Of a DNA stretch of 64,000 bases, positions 8,699 through 15,941 are shown one piece after another; the first letter of the stretch is position 1, and every line of letters starts with the position of its first letter. The stretch is from UBA940 sp031547885 (GTDB lineage Bacteria > Bacteroidota > Bacteroidia > Bacteroidales > Rikenellaceae), in contig JAVBRO010000023.1 of assembly GCA_031547885.1 (NCBI GenBank), positions 34,246-98,245 on the forward strand, written 5' to 3'. The notes under the pieces were generated by a model that saw nothing but the letters and a program-made list of their open reading frames with translations, did no database searches and was not told the DNA's origin. The translations under genes and the position numbers were made by a program.

Positions 8699-9472
8699 GT
8701 GGATTTGAAAAAACTGTTGTTACCGGTGATTTTGTGTTCCTGCTGTCTATGTTCATACGGGCAGGATGTGGTCATGACCGGAAGCGCCGCCGTGCAACAG
8801 GTCTACGGCGAAACCCGGGAGTCGGTCGGGCTGTTGCCTATGAACGACCTCGATATGGAGTCGGGCTATGTGTTGTACTCGACGCAGATCATGTTTGATA
8901 GCGATGAGCCGGTGCTCGAACTCGAAAATGTGCGCGATTATGCCGCGGTGTACCTCGACGGCGTGCTGCAGGGTTCGGTGACGGACAGTAACAAAGAACT
9001 CGCCCTGACGGCGGAACCCGGAGTCCACCGGCTCGATCTCTATGTCGAAAACATAGGGCGCATCACATACGGTCCCGAAATACTGGATAATTTCAAGGGG
9101 TTGTTCGGCGGGATTACGCTGGACGGGACGGAGATAGGAGACTGGATCATCACGCCGCTCGAAGTCAGGGAGTGCGATGTGGCCGCCCTGGCGTTCGCGG
9201 ATGCGACGGATGCCGCGACACCGTGCTTCTACCGCGGATATTTTGAACTCGCCGAACCGCAGGACACATATCTGGATGTCTCGGGATGGGGCATGGGTGA
9301 AGTGTGGATGAACGGCGTCTATACGGGGTCGTTCTGGGAGGAGGAGAAACAGCAGTCGATAATGCTGCCTGCCGAAGATATGGTGCAGGGACGCAATGAA
9401 ATTATCGTTTTCGAACTTAAAAATAACGGCCGGACCGCGATGAAACTGTCGGACGAGCCGGTTTTTAAATAA
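8699..9472 (+). CDS. Stand-alone GH35-type jelly-roll protein lacking the catalytic barrel
   Basis: A 257-residue secreted protein. GTG at 8699 or TTG at 8705 is the likely start, because no ATG precedes the signal peptide. Its N-terminus (LLLPVILCSCCLCSYGQ) is signal-like and cysteine-rich, so it may be lipidated. The rest aligns by eye with the C-terminal beta-sandwich domains of GH35 beta-galactosidases: MESGYVLYST, VYLDGVLQGS, LYVENIGRITYGPEI, KGLFGGITLDG, then the last domain with DVSGWGMGEVWMNG and GRNEIIVFEL. The GH35 TIM barrel with its two catalytic glutamates is absent. Because it has its own export signal and an intact end, it looks like a deliberate carbohydrate-binding or accessory protein, not debris. 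It is tightly packed between GH2 and GH3 genes. Confidence 0.72.
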   Translation: MDLKKLLLPVILCSCCLCSYGQDVVMTGSAAVQQVYGETRESVGLLPMNDLDMESGYVLYSTQIMFDSDEPVLELENVRDYAAVYLDGVLQGSVTDSNKELALTAEPGVHRLDLYVENIGRITYGPEILDNFKGLFGGITLDGTEIGDWIITPLEVRECDVAALAFADATDAATPCFYRGYFELAEPQDTYLDVSGWGMGEVWMNGVYTGSFWEEEKQQSIMLPAEDMVQGRNEIIVFELKNNGRTAMKLSDEPVFK

Positions 9473-9487
9473 ATTCAGCAACAAAAG

Positions 9488-11689
9488 ATGAAAAAAACAA
9501 GAATTGCTTGCCTCGCGCTGGCGCTGGCAATGGGATGTCCGGGCCTGCATGCGGTCGGGAAGACCCCGGTGTACAAGGACCCGAAACAGCCTGTCGAAAA
9601 ACGGGTTGAAGACCTGCTCTCGAAAATGACGGTCGAAGAAAAGGTCTTACAGTTGAACCAGTTGACGCTGGGGCGGAATGACAATGCAAATAACATGGCC
9701 GACCCGGTGAACGATATTCCGGCGGGCATCGGATCGCTGATATATTTCAGCAACGACCCCGCGCTGCGCAACCGCGTGCAGGAAAAGGCAATGAACAGCC
9801 GGCTGGGTATTCCCGTTATTTTCGGCTACGACGTGATACACGGCTACCGCACGGTCTATCCGATCTCGCTCGGGCAGGCCTGCTCGTGGAACCTGGAACT
9901 GGTCGAAAAGGCGTGCGCCGTGGCGGCACAGGAGTCCCGCATGTCGGGCGTCGACTGGACCTTCTCGCCGATGATCGACGTCGCGCGCGACGGACGGTGG
10001 GGCAGGGTGGCCGAAGGTTACGGCGAAGACCCATACACGAACGGCGTTTTCGGGGCGGCATCGGTCCGAGGCTATCAGGGCAGCGATATGTCGTCTGAAA
10101 AAAACGTCGCCGCGTGCCTCAAGCACTTCGTCGGATACGGCGCATCGGAAGCCGGACGCGATTATATGTACACCGAAATATCGGGCCAGACGCTGTGGGA
10201 CACATACCTGCCGCCGTATAAAATGGGTCTCGACGCGGGCGCCGCGACTGTGATGAGCTGTTTCAACGATATCAGCGGCACGCCCGGAACCGCCAACCAC
10301 TATATCCTGACCGGAATCCTCAAAGAGCGCTGGGGACACGACGGGTTCGTCGTTTCGGACTGGGGCGCCATCCAGCAGCTCCGCGCGCAGGGTGTCGCCG
10401 CAGACCACAAGGAGGCCGCACAGAAAGCCTTCACGGCGGGCGTCGAGATGGATATGATGAACGGCTGCTATGACAAACATCTGGCCGCTCTGGTAGCCGA
10501 AGGAAAGGTCTCGACGGCGCAACTCGACGAAGCAGTGAGGCGTGTACTGCGCGTGAAATTCCGCCTCGGTCTCTTCGAAAGGCCTTACACTCCCGCGACC
10601 AAACCCGGGGAGAGGTTCTATCTTCCCGAAAGCCTTGCAACCGCCGAACAACTGGCCGAGGAGTCGATGGTGCTGCTCAAGAACGAGGGCGGGCTGCTGC
10701 CGCTTTCCGGTAAGGGACGTATTGCGGTCATAGGCCCCCTGTCTGACACCCGCTGGCATCTGCTCGGCTCATGGGCCGCTCACGGCGACGGCGAAAAAGT
10801 GGTAAGCATCCGGGCCGGGCTCGAAAAAGAATTCGGCGGAAAGGCCCAACTGATCTTCGCCCGCGGGTGCGACTTCGACGGAGAGGACGCTTCGGGATTT
10901 GCGGAAGCAGTCGAAGCCGCATCCAAAGCCGACGTCATAGTGCTGTGTCTGGGTGAAAAGAAGGATTGGAGCGGCGAGAACGCTTCGCGGTCGACCATAG
11001 CGCTGCCCGCGATACAGGAGCGTCTGGCCGCGGAACTGGCGAAAACCGGCAAGCCGATAGTCCTTGTGCTATCCAACGGTCGTCCGCTGGAACTGTGTCG
11101 TCTTGAGCCCCTGTGCGGAGCCATCGTGGAGATGTGGCAGCCCGGGATAAGGGGCGGGGACCCGCTCGCCGGGATACTGTCGGGCCGCGTAAACCCGTCG
11201 GGCCGCCTCTCCATCACATTCCCGTACTCGACAGGACAGATTCCGGTCTACTACAACCGCCGCCAGAGCGCGCGCCCGCATCAGGGTAAATACCAGGATA
11301 TAACGTCTGCGCCTTTGTATGAATTCGGCTACGGGCTCAGCTACACGACATACGAATACGGCGATATAGTAATTTCCGCCGCGCAGTTCGGGCGCAATGA
11401 AAAGTTCATCGCCGAGATCACCGTGAAGAACACGGGCGGCAGGGCAGGACAGGAGACTGTACATTGGTTCATCGGGGACCCTGTAAGCACGATCTCGCGT
11501 CCCGTCAAAGAACTGAAACATTTTGAAAAGCAGCTTATTCCGGCGGGTGAAAGCCGGGTGTTCCGCTTCGAGATAGACCCCGCGCGCGATCTCGCTTTTG
11601 TTGACTCGACGGGTGCTCCTGTGCTCGAAACGGGCGACTACTTCATCATGGTCAAGGACAAAAAAGTAAAGCTGACGCTGACCGACTGA
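9488..11689 (+). CDS. Secreted GH3 beta-glucosidase-type enzyme (BglX-like)
   Basis: The protein has 733 residues with a signal peptide (to about residue 22). Domain order is GH3 N-terminal barrel (about 30-370), GH3 C-terminal alpha/beta domain (about 390-600) and a fibronectin-III-like domain (about 640-725). The nucleophile Asp is D291 in GFVVSDWGAI. The substrate-contact blocks GYDVIHGYRT, GVDWTFSPMIDVARDGRWGR, LKHFVGYG and AGRDY are intact. Length is normal for periplasmic BglX-type enzymes, which trim beta-linked glucose or xylose from oligosaccharides. It is the last gene of the plus-strand run and ends just before an intergenic palindromic repeat and a strong hairpin. Confidence 0.93.
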   Translation: MKKTRIACLALALAMGCPGLHAVGKTPVYKDPKQPVEKRVEDLLSKMTVEEKVLQLNQLTLGRNDNANNMADPVNDIPAGIGSLIYFSNDPALRNRVQEKAMNSRLGIPVIFGYDVIHGYRTVYPISLGQACSWNLELVEKACAVAAQESRMSGVDWTFSPMIDVARDGRWGRVAEGYGEDPYTNGVFGAASVRGYQGSDMSSEKNVAACLKHFVGYGASEAGRDYMYTEISGQTLWDTYLPPYKMGLDAGAATVMSCFNDISGTPGTANHYILTGILKERWGHDGFVVSDWGAIQQLRAQGVAADHKEAAQKAFTAGVEMDMMNGCYDKHLAALVAEGKVSTAQLDEAVRRVLRVKFRLGLFERPYTPATKPGERFYLPESLATAEQLAEESMVLLKNEGGLLPLSGKGRIAVIGPLSDTRWHLLGSWAAHGDGEKVVSIRAGLEKEFGGKAQLIFARGCDFDGEDASGFAEAVEAASKADVIVLCLGEKKDWSGENASRSTIALPAIQERLAAELAKTGKPIVLVLSNGRPLELCRLEPLCGAIVEMWQPGIRGGDPLAGILSGRVNPSGRLSITFPYSTGQIPVYYNRRQSARPHQGKYQDITSAPLYEFGYGLSYTTYEYGDIVISAAQFGRNEKFIAEITVKNTGGRAGQETVHWFIGDPVSTISRPVKELKHFEKQLIPAGESRVFRFEIDPARDLAFVDSTGAPVLETGDYFIMVKDKKVKLTLTD

Positions 11690-11716
11690 CGGTATACATG
11701 TCTCTCGGCCGATTCG

Positions 11717-11833
11717 CTGTCATGTCGAGTGAAGTGCAGCGAAATCAAGCATCTGATTGCGATAAGGAAATGTCCACCGCTCGATCAGATCCCTCGACGA
11801 ACCGCCGTCGGCATTCCGACCTCGGGATGACAA
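11717..11833. repeat. Imperfect palindromic intergenic repeat (MITE-like)
   Basis: The outer arms are TGTCATGTCGAG (11718-11729) and CTCGGGATGACA (11821-11832), complementary at 10 of 12 positions. Inner arms ATCTGA / TCAGAT also pair. This resembles the dispersed, non-coding palindromic elements common between convergent genes in Bacteroidetes genomes. Copy number cannot be judged from this single window. Confidence 0.5.
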
Positions 11834-11839
11834 GAATTA

Positions 11840-11875
11840 AAAACCCTCCGCCATACTTGCATGGCGGAGGGTTTT
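11840..11875. terminator. Bidirectional intrinsic terminator between GH3 and GH109 genes
   Basis: A perfect 15-bp stem (AAAACCCTCCGCCAT against its complement at 11861-11875) has a 6-base loop and an A-run on one side and a T-run on the other. It lies between convergent genes and can serve both. Confidence 0.88.
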
Positions 11876-11894
11876 CATATAGCTCTATTTACCG

Positions 11895-13319
11895 TTATTT
11901 CATAGCATGGCGGAATCCGTCGATCTTCTGCCAGCCGCCGCGTGTGAAGTCGGGGATATCGACCGGTTTGCCGCCCGCGAGGACCGACTTTTCGGTCAGC
12001 TCGACAAGGCACGACCATTCGGCTGCGTCATAGACGTCCTGGTCGAGCGGAAGTCCGTTCTGAAGGCAGTAAACGAGGCGGTAATCCATGATGAAGTCCA
12101 TCCCGCCGTGGCCGCCGACCGTGCGCGCTTTCTCCTTGATCTCCGTCACGAACGGGAATTCATAGGCGCCGAGAAGCGAATCCATCACCGGCCGCGGAAG
12201 CGCACCGTGGGCGTTGGGTTCAAGCGCGATCTGTGTGGCGGGCCATTTCTGTGCGAAGCCTTTGGTTCCGCTCACAAGATGGATGCGGCTGTAGGGACGC
12301 GGGCTTGTCACGTCGTGCTGTATCATGATGGTCTTGCCCTTTGCGGTGCGGATCAGGGTGGTGTTCATGTCGCCCATTTTGTATTCACGCGCGGCTTCGG
12401 GAGAATCCTTGCCGAATTTCTCTCTGGCATATTCTGTCATTCCGAACTGGTCGGTCGAGACCGATACGAGGTACTCCATGCGGTCGCCGCGGTGTATATT
12501 CAATATCTGGCAGACCGGGCCGAGGCCGTGGGTCGGATAGGCGTTGCCCGTATGATCGGCGTTGAAATTCAAGCGCCAGTGGTCGTAATAACCCGAGAGT
12601 CCGGGAAGTTTCTGCTGGTCGCCCTCTCCCGGCTGGTACGATGAATTCGCCGACAGGCGGTCTGCGAAGTTGAGGCTTCTCAGGTCGTGTATATAAGCTC
12701 CTTCGGTATGTACCACCTCACCGAAAACGCCCTGCTGGGCCATGTTGAGGGTGGCGAGTTCGAAGAAGTCGTAGCAGCAGTTCTCGAGCATCATGCAGTG
12801 TTTGCGCGTCTTTTCGGATGTGTTCACCAGTTGCCAGCACTCATCGAGAGTGGTCGCCGCCGGAACTTCCACTGCGACGTGCTTGCCCTGCTCCATGGCG
12901 TAAACGGCCATCGGAGTGTGCTTCGTCCAGTCTGTGCAGATGTAAACCAGATCGATATCGTCCCTCTCGCACAACGCTTTCCATGCGTTCTCGTCGCCGA
13001 TATACTCCTCTGCGGCGGGAAGTCCGGCGTTTGCAAGCCTCTTCTGGCTGCGGTCGATGTTGTATTGCTCCATATCGCATAGGGCTTTGATCTCGACCCC
13101 TTCCAGATTGGAGAAGCGCGTGACGGCACCGACACCCCTCATGCCGAGACCGATAAAGCCTACCCGGACGACGGGGATCGGGTCTGCAGCGAATGCGAGC
13201 ATGTCTTCCTGGCCTGCAGGACGGGGAGGGGTGGCAGATTTTGTGATGCCTGTGCTGCCGCCTACGCACGAAGCCAGCAACAGGGCAGCCGAAACAACGA
13301 ATAAAAGTGTTTTTTTCAT
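11895..13319 (-). CDS. Lipoprotein, Gfo/Idh/MocA fold, GH109-type glycosidase
   Basis: The protein has 474 residues with a lipobox (LLLASC), predicting lipid anchoring. GH109 enzymes use tightly bound NAD+ and an oxidation-elimination mechanism to remove alpha-N-acetylgalactosamine. The Rossmann dinucleotide motif is GFIGLGMRGVGAV (about 53-65). CTDWTKHTPMAVYAM and AVEVPAATTLDECW are typical oxidoreductase-fold blocks, and YPTHGLGPV is a characteristic GH109 segment carrying the conserved His. The family assignment is good. The exact glycan (blood-group A type, mucin or other alpha-GalNAc) is not proven, and some homologues are simple oxidoreductases. It is transcribed alone, with a promoter box about 33 bases upstream. 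Confidence 0.82.
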   Translation of the reverse strand: MKKTLLFVVSAALLLASCVGGSTGITKSATPPRPAGQEDMLAFAADPIPVVRVGFIGLGMRGVGAVTRFSNLEGVEIKALCDMEQYNIDRSQKRLANAGLPAAEEYIGDENAWKALCERDDIDLVYICTDWTKHTPMAVYAMEQGKHVAVEVPAATTLDECWQLVNTSEKTRKHCMMLENCCYDFFELATLNMAQQGVFGEVVHTEGAYIHDLRSLNFADRLSANSSYQPGEGDQQKLPGLSGYYDHWRLNFNADHTGNAYPTHGLGPVCQILNIHRGDRMEYLVSVSTDQFGMTEYAREKFGKDSPEAAREYKMGDMNTTLIRTAKGKTIMIQHDVTSPRPYSRIHLVSGTKGFAQKWPATQIALEPNAHGALPRPVMDSLLGAYEFPFVTEIKEKARTVGGHGGMDFIMDYRLVYCLQNGLPLDQDVYDAAEWSCLVELTEKSVLAGGKPVDIPDFTRGGWQKIDGFRHAMK

Positions 13320-13351
13320 CGGGTTAATAATTTTAATTGCGGGGGGATGCG

Positions 13352-13359
13352 CAAATTTA
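13352..13359 (-). promoter_or_regulatory. Candidate -7 box for the GH109 gene
   Basis: On the minus strand TAAATTTG matches TAnnTTTG, giving a predicted leader of about 25 bases. No clear TTTG element is seen at the -33 distance. Confidence 0.45.
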
Positions 13360-13444
13360 GCTATTTTTTTCCAGATATTTTTCCTTTTGGCCGGGAGTTT
13401 TAATAAAGACCGGTAGCGTACCCGCTCTTATATCCGGTAAATAA

Positions 13445-13472
13445 AAAAGCCAACCCCGGAAGGCTGGCTTTT
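13445..13472 (-). terminator. Intrinsic terminator of the RNA-remodelling operon
   Basis: AAAAGCCA (13445-13452) pairs with TGGCTTTT (13465-13472). On the minus strand the hairpin is followed by a T-run. It lies 19 bases after the RRM gene stop. Confidence 0.8.
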
Positions 13473-13490
13473 CAATAAATGTCGTTCGGC

Positions 13491-13850
13491 TTAATACCTG
13501 TTCTTGTTGTAGCCGCCACCGCCGCCGCGGTTGTAGCCGCCGCCGTTGCCACCGCGGTTGAAACCACCGCCGCCACCACGGTTGTAACCGCCGCGGTCGC
13601 TGCGTTCTTCCCTCGGACGGGCCACGTTGACCGTGATCGTCTTGCCTTCGAAGTCGGTGTTGTTCAGGGCGTCGATAGCCTTCTGGCCCTCTTCTTCGCT
13701 GGGCATTTCGACAAAGCCGAATCCGCGCGAACGGCCGGTTTCGCGGTCTGTGATGATGTTGGCCGAAGAGACCTCTCCGTACTGTGCGAACAGCGACTCG
13801 AGGCTTTCGCTCGTCGTGCGGAAATTAATGTTTGAAACGTAAATGTTCAT
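13491..13850 (-). CDS. RRM-type RNA-binding protein with Gly-rich tail
   Basis: The protein has 119 residues. A single RNA-recognition motif covers residues 1-79, with RNP2 (IYVSNI, residues 3-8) and RNP1 (RGFGFVEM) intact. The tail (about 85-119) consists of RGG/NRGGGGG repeats and ends YNKNRY, an architecture like eukaryotic and cyanobacterial glycine-rich RNA-binding proteins. In Bacteroidetes such proteins are abundant candidate RNA chaperones that may fill part of the niche of Hfq. It is the last gene of a run with a cold-shock-domain protein and a DEAD-box helicase, supporting a role in RNA remodelling. The Gly-rich repeat makes the DNA locally repetitive. Confidence 0.92.
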   Translation of the reverse strand: MNIYVSNINFRTTSESLESLFAQYGEVSSANIITDRETGRSRGFGFVEMPSEEEGQKAIDALNNTDFEGKTITVNVARPREERSDRGGYNRGGGGGFNRGGNGGGYNRGGGGGYNKNRY

Positions 13851-13905
13851 CTTGTTTGTTTTGTTTTTTGTTGGTTTTTATTTTGTAAATGAATCTTTGT
13901 AAATC

Positions 13906-14346
13906 CTATTTCGACTCCGCGATCCTCACCGCGTTCATGCCGCGGGGCCCGCGCTCGGTCTCGAAGGTGACTATCTTACCCTCGGTCAGTCCCGCCGGTG
14001 CGGAGGATATGTGGAAGAAATACTTTTCGGCCGATGCCAGGTCTTTTATAAAGCCGTAGCCCTTCGATTCGTTGAAATACTCGACCCGGCCTTTCAGCGG
14101 TTCGACTTCGACATCCTCTTTCTTAGGCGTGGCGATGGCGATATCCTCGAGGTTCACCTCCTCACGCTCCTGCTCCTCGGGCGGAGTGTCCACGATATTG
14201 CCGAACTCGTCCACATAGGCGATCATCTCGTCGTGCGAGCTCGTCCCTGCGGCCAGCCGTTCTTCCTTGCGTTTTTGTTTTTCGAGGCGCTTGGCCTGCT
14301 TTTTCTTTTCGTTCTCTCTTTTTCCAAATGATTGCGATCCCGCCAT
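13906..14346 (-). CDS. Cold-shock-domain protein with basic coiled N-terminal extension
   Basis: The protein has 146 residues. The C-terminal cold-shock domain (about 84-145) has RNP1 (KGYGFIKD) and RNP2 (YFFHISS), which bind single-stranded RNA or DNA. Unlike the roughly 70-residue CspA type, this protein carries a Lys/Glu-rich N-terminal helix (residues 8-35) and an acidic linker (50-80). It lies between the RRM protein (55 bases downstream) and the helicase (24 bases upstream), so the three are probably one transcript. The role is likely RNA chaperoning at low temperature or stress. Confidence 0.9.
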   Translation of the reverse strand: MAGSQSFGKRENEKKKQAKRLEKQKRKEERLAAGTSSHDEMIAYVDEFGNIVDTPPEEQEREEVNLEDIAIATPKKEDVEVEPLKGRVEYFNESKGYGFIKDLASAEKYFFHISSAPAGLTEGKIVTFETERGPRGMNAVRIAESK

Positions 14347-14370
14347 TAAACTATACTTTTTTAGGTTGAT

Positions 14371-15597
14371 TTATGCCTGATGTAATACCATATTGATCGG
14401 CCGTCCGACCAGTTTCTGAATGTCCTTGACGATCATGTGGTCGTCCTGTGAGCAGAATGTAAGCGCAGTTCCGGAGTGTCCGGCGCGGCCCGTGCGGCCG
14501 ATGCGGTGGACGTAGGTCTCGACCACGTCCGGCAGGTCGTAGTTGATGACCATGCCAAGTTCCTTGATGTCGATGCCTCTCGCGGCGATATCGGTGGCGA
14601 CCATCACCTTGACCTTGCCCTCCTTGAAGTCGGACAGGGCCCTCTGGCGCTGGCTCTGCGATTTGTCGCCATGGATGGCCTCGCTGCGGATGCCAGCCTT
14701 TTTTAGTATGCGCGAAATGTTGTCCGCGCCGTGCTTGGTGCGCGAAAAGACCAGCACCGATTTGCCGGACTCTTTACGCAGCACGTCGACCAGCAGCCCT
14801 TTCTTGTCGGGCTTCTCCACGAAGTAGATGCACTGGTCCACAGTATCGACGGTCGATGCCTGGGGAGTCACCTCTATCCGCACCGGATGGTGGAGTATGA
14901 AGTGCGACAGCGAAACGATGGCGTCGGGCATCGTCGCCGAGAAGAACAACGTCTGGCGTTTCTGAGGCAGCTGCGGCACCAGCCTGCGGATGTCGGCGAT
15001 GAATCCCATGTCGAGCATACGGTCGGCCTCGTCTAGCACGAAGTGCGTCACGTCGCCCAGCTTGATCATGCCCTGGCCGATAAGGTCGTGCAGGCGGCCC
15101 GGGGTGGCAATAAGGATATCGACCCCCTGGCGCAGCTTTTCGACCTGCGGGCCCTGTTTCACACCGCCGAAAATGGCCGTGTGCCTGAGGCCGGTGTATT
15201 TGCCGTAGTCGGTGAAGCACTCGTCGATCTGCAGCGCGAGTTCGCGCGTGGGTGTGAGTATGAGCGCCCGGATCGGACGGAACCCTTTGCTCTTGCCGTG
15301 CGAACGGCCGCGGCGGTCCCTGCGTCTGGGCATGGATTCCTCTGCCGAAGGCTGTTCCGCGGTCTCCTGCTCCTGCTGAGTGTCGCTGTTGCTGGATTTT
15401 TCCTCCCACAGTTTTTGCAGGATGGGTATGGCGAAAGCCGCCGTTTTGCCGGTGCCCGTCTGGGCGATGCCGAAAATGTCTTTACCACGGGCGACGACCG
15501 GGATGGCCTGTATCTGTATAGGCGTCGGTTCGTCGTATCCTTTTTCGCGGACGGCCCTCAGTATGGGCTCCGCGATGTTCAGTTCGTTAAATGTCAT
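14371..15597 (-). CDS. DEAD-box ATP-dependent RNA helicase (RhlE-like)
   Basis: The protein has 408 residues from the ATG at 15597 (MTFNELNIAEP). A longer in-frame start exists at 15672, but the extra 25 residues are not conserved-looking. Motifs in order are Q motif (TPIQIQAIP), Walker A (AQTGTGKT), PTREL, TPGR, DEAD, SAT, and HRIGRTGR. A charged, RG-containing insert (PRRRDRRGRSHGK) sits between motifs I and Ia. The family unwinds short RNA duplexes during ribosome assembly or mRNA decay. The C-terminus is short, with no extra RNA-binding tail, which may be supplied in trans by the two downstream RNA-binding proteins. Confidence 0.93.
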   Translation of the reverse strand: MTFNELNIAEPILRAVREKGYDEPTPIQIQAIPVVARGKDIFGIAQTGTGKTAAFAIPILQKLWEEKSSNSDTQQEQETAEQPSAEESMPRRRDRRGRSHGKSKGFRPIRALILTPTRELALQIDECFTDYGKYTGLRHTAIFGGVKQGPQVEKLRQGVDILIATPGRLHDLIGQGMIKLGDVTHFVLDEADRMLDMGFIADIRRLVPQLPQKRQTLFFSATMPDAIVSLSHFILHHPVRIEVTPQASTVDTVDQCIYFVEKPDKKGLLVDVLRKESGKSVLVFSRTKHGADNISRILKKAGIRSEAIHGDKSQSQRQRALSDFKEGKVKVMVATDIAARGIDIKELGMVINYDLPDVVETYVHRIGRTGRAGHSGTALTFCSQDDHMIVKDIQKLVGRPINMVLHQA

Positions 15598-15848
15598 AAT
15601 GGATCGGTCCGCTGCCGGGCGGACGCTTTTGTCTGATAATGTAGGTACTTGTTTTTTAATCATCGTTAACAATCAGCAACCGCCGTCTTCAGTCCCTATT
15701 GCGGACTTACTCGGGCTGTTGCCTGCCGAAACAAAGAAAGCTATACGGGTCGATTTCAACGATGAAAGAGACGGGCGAACAGATGCCCGAAAAATGCACA
15801 GGAGATAAAGATCAGAATGAACTTGCGTTGTTTACGGGTGCAAAGGTA
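15598..15848 (-). promoter_or_regulatory. Long leader and candidate promoter of the RNA-remodelling operon
   Basis: On the minus strand TACCTTTG at 15841-15848 matches TAnnTTTG. A start about 7 bases downstream would give a leader of about 235 bases before the helicase ATG. Long leaders are typical of cold-shock and helicase mRNAs. No conserved riboswitch core was recognised. The gap 15598-15941 otherwise holds no gene; bases 15849-15941 are AT-rich and lie between this promoter and the stop of the upstream gene. Confidence 0.45.
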
Positions 15849-15941
15849 GTGATAATTTTATAGTTTTCACTATCTTACATGTAAATAAACCGATTTTTCG
15901 CTATTTTATTGCTTTTGCGGGCCGAATTATTAATGTTTTTA

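Noticed and set aside
8699..9472. Idea that the GH35-like gene is a truncated pseudogene
   Set aside because: It has an export signal, an intact reading frame and tight operon spacing; decay from a full GH35 gene would not leave a new signal peptide.
13500..13600. Short repeated GC-rich units resembling a repeat array
   Set aside because: They encode the Gly/Arg/Asn repeats of the RRM protein tail; there are no spacers of constant length, so this is not CRISPR.
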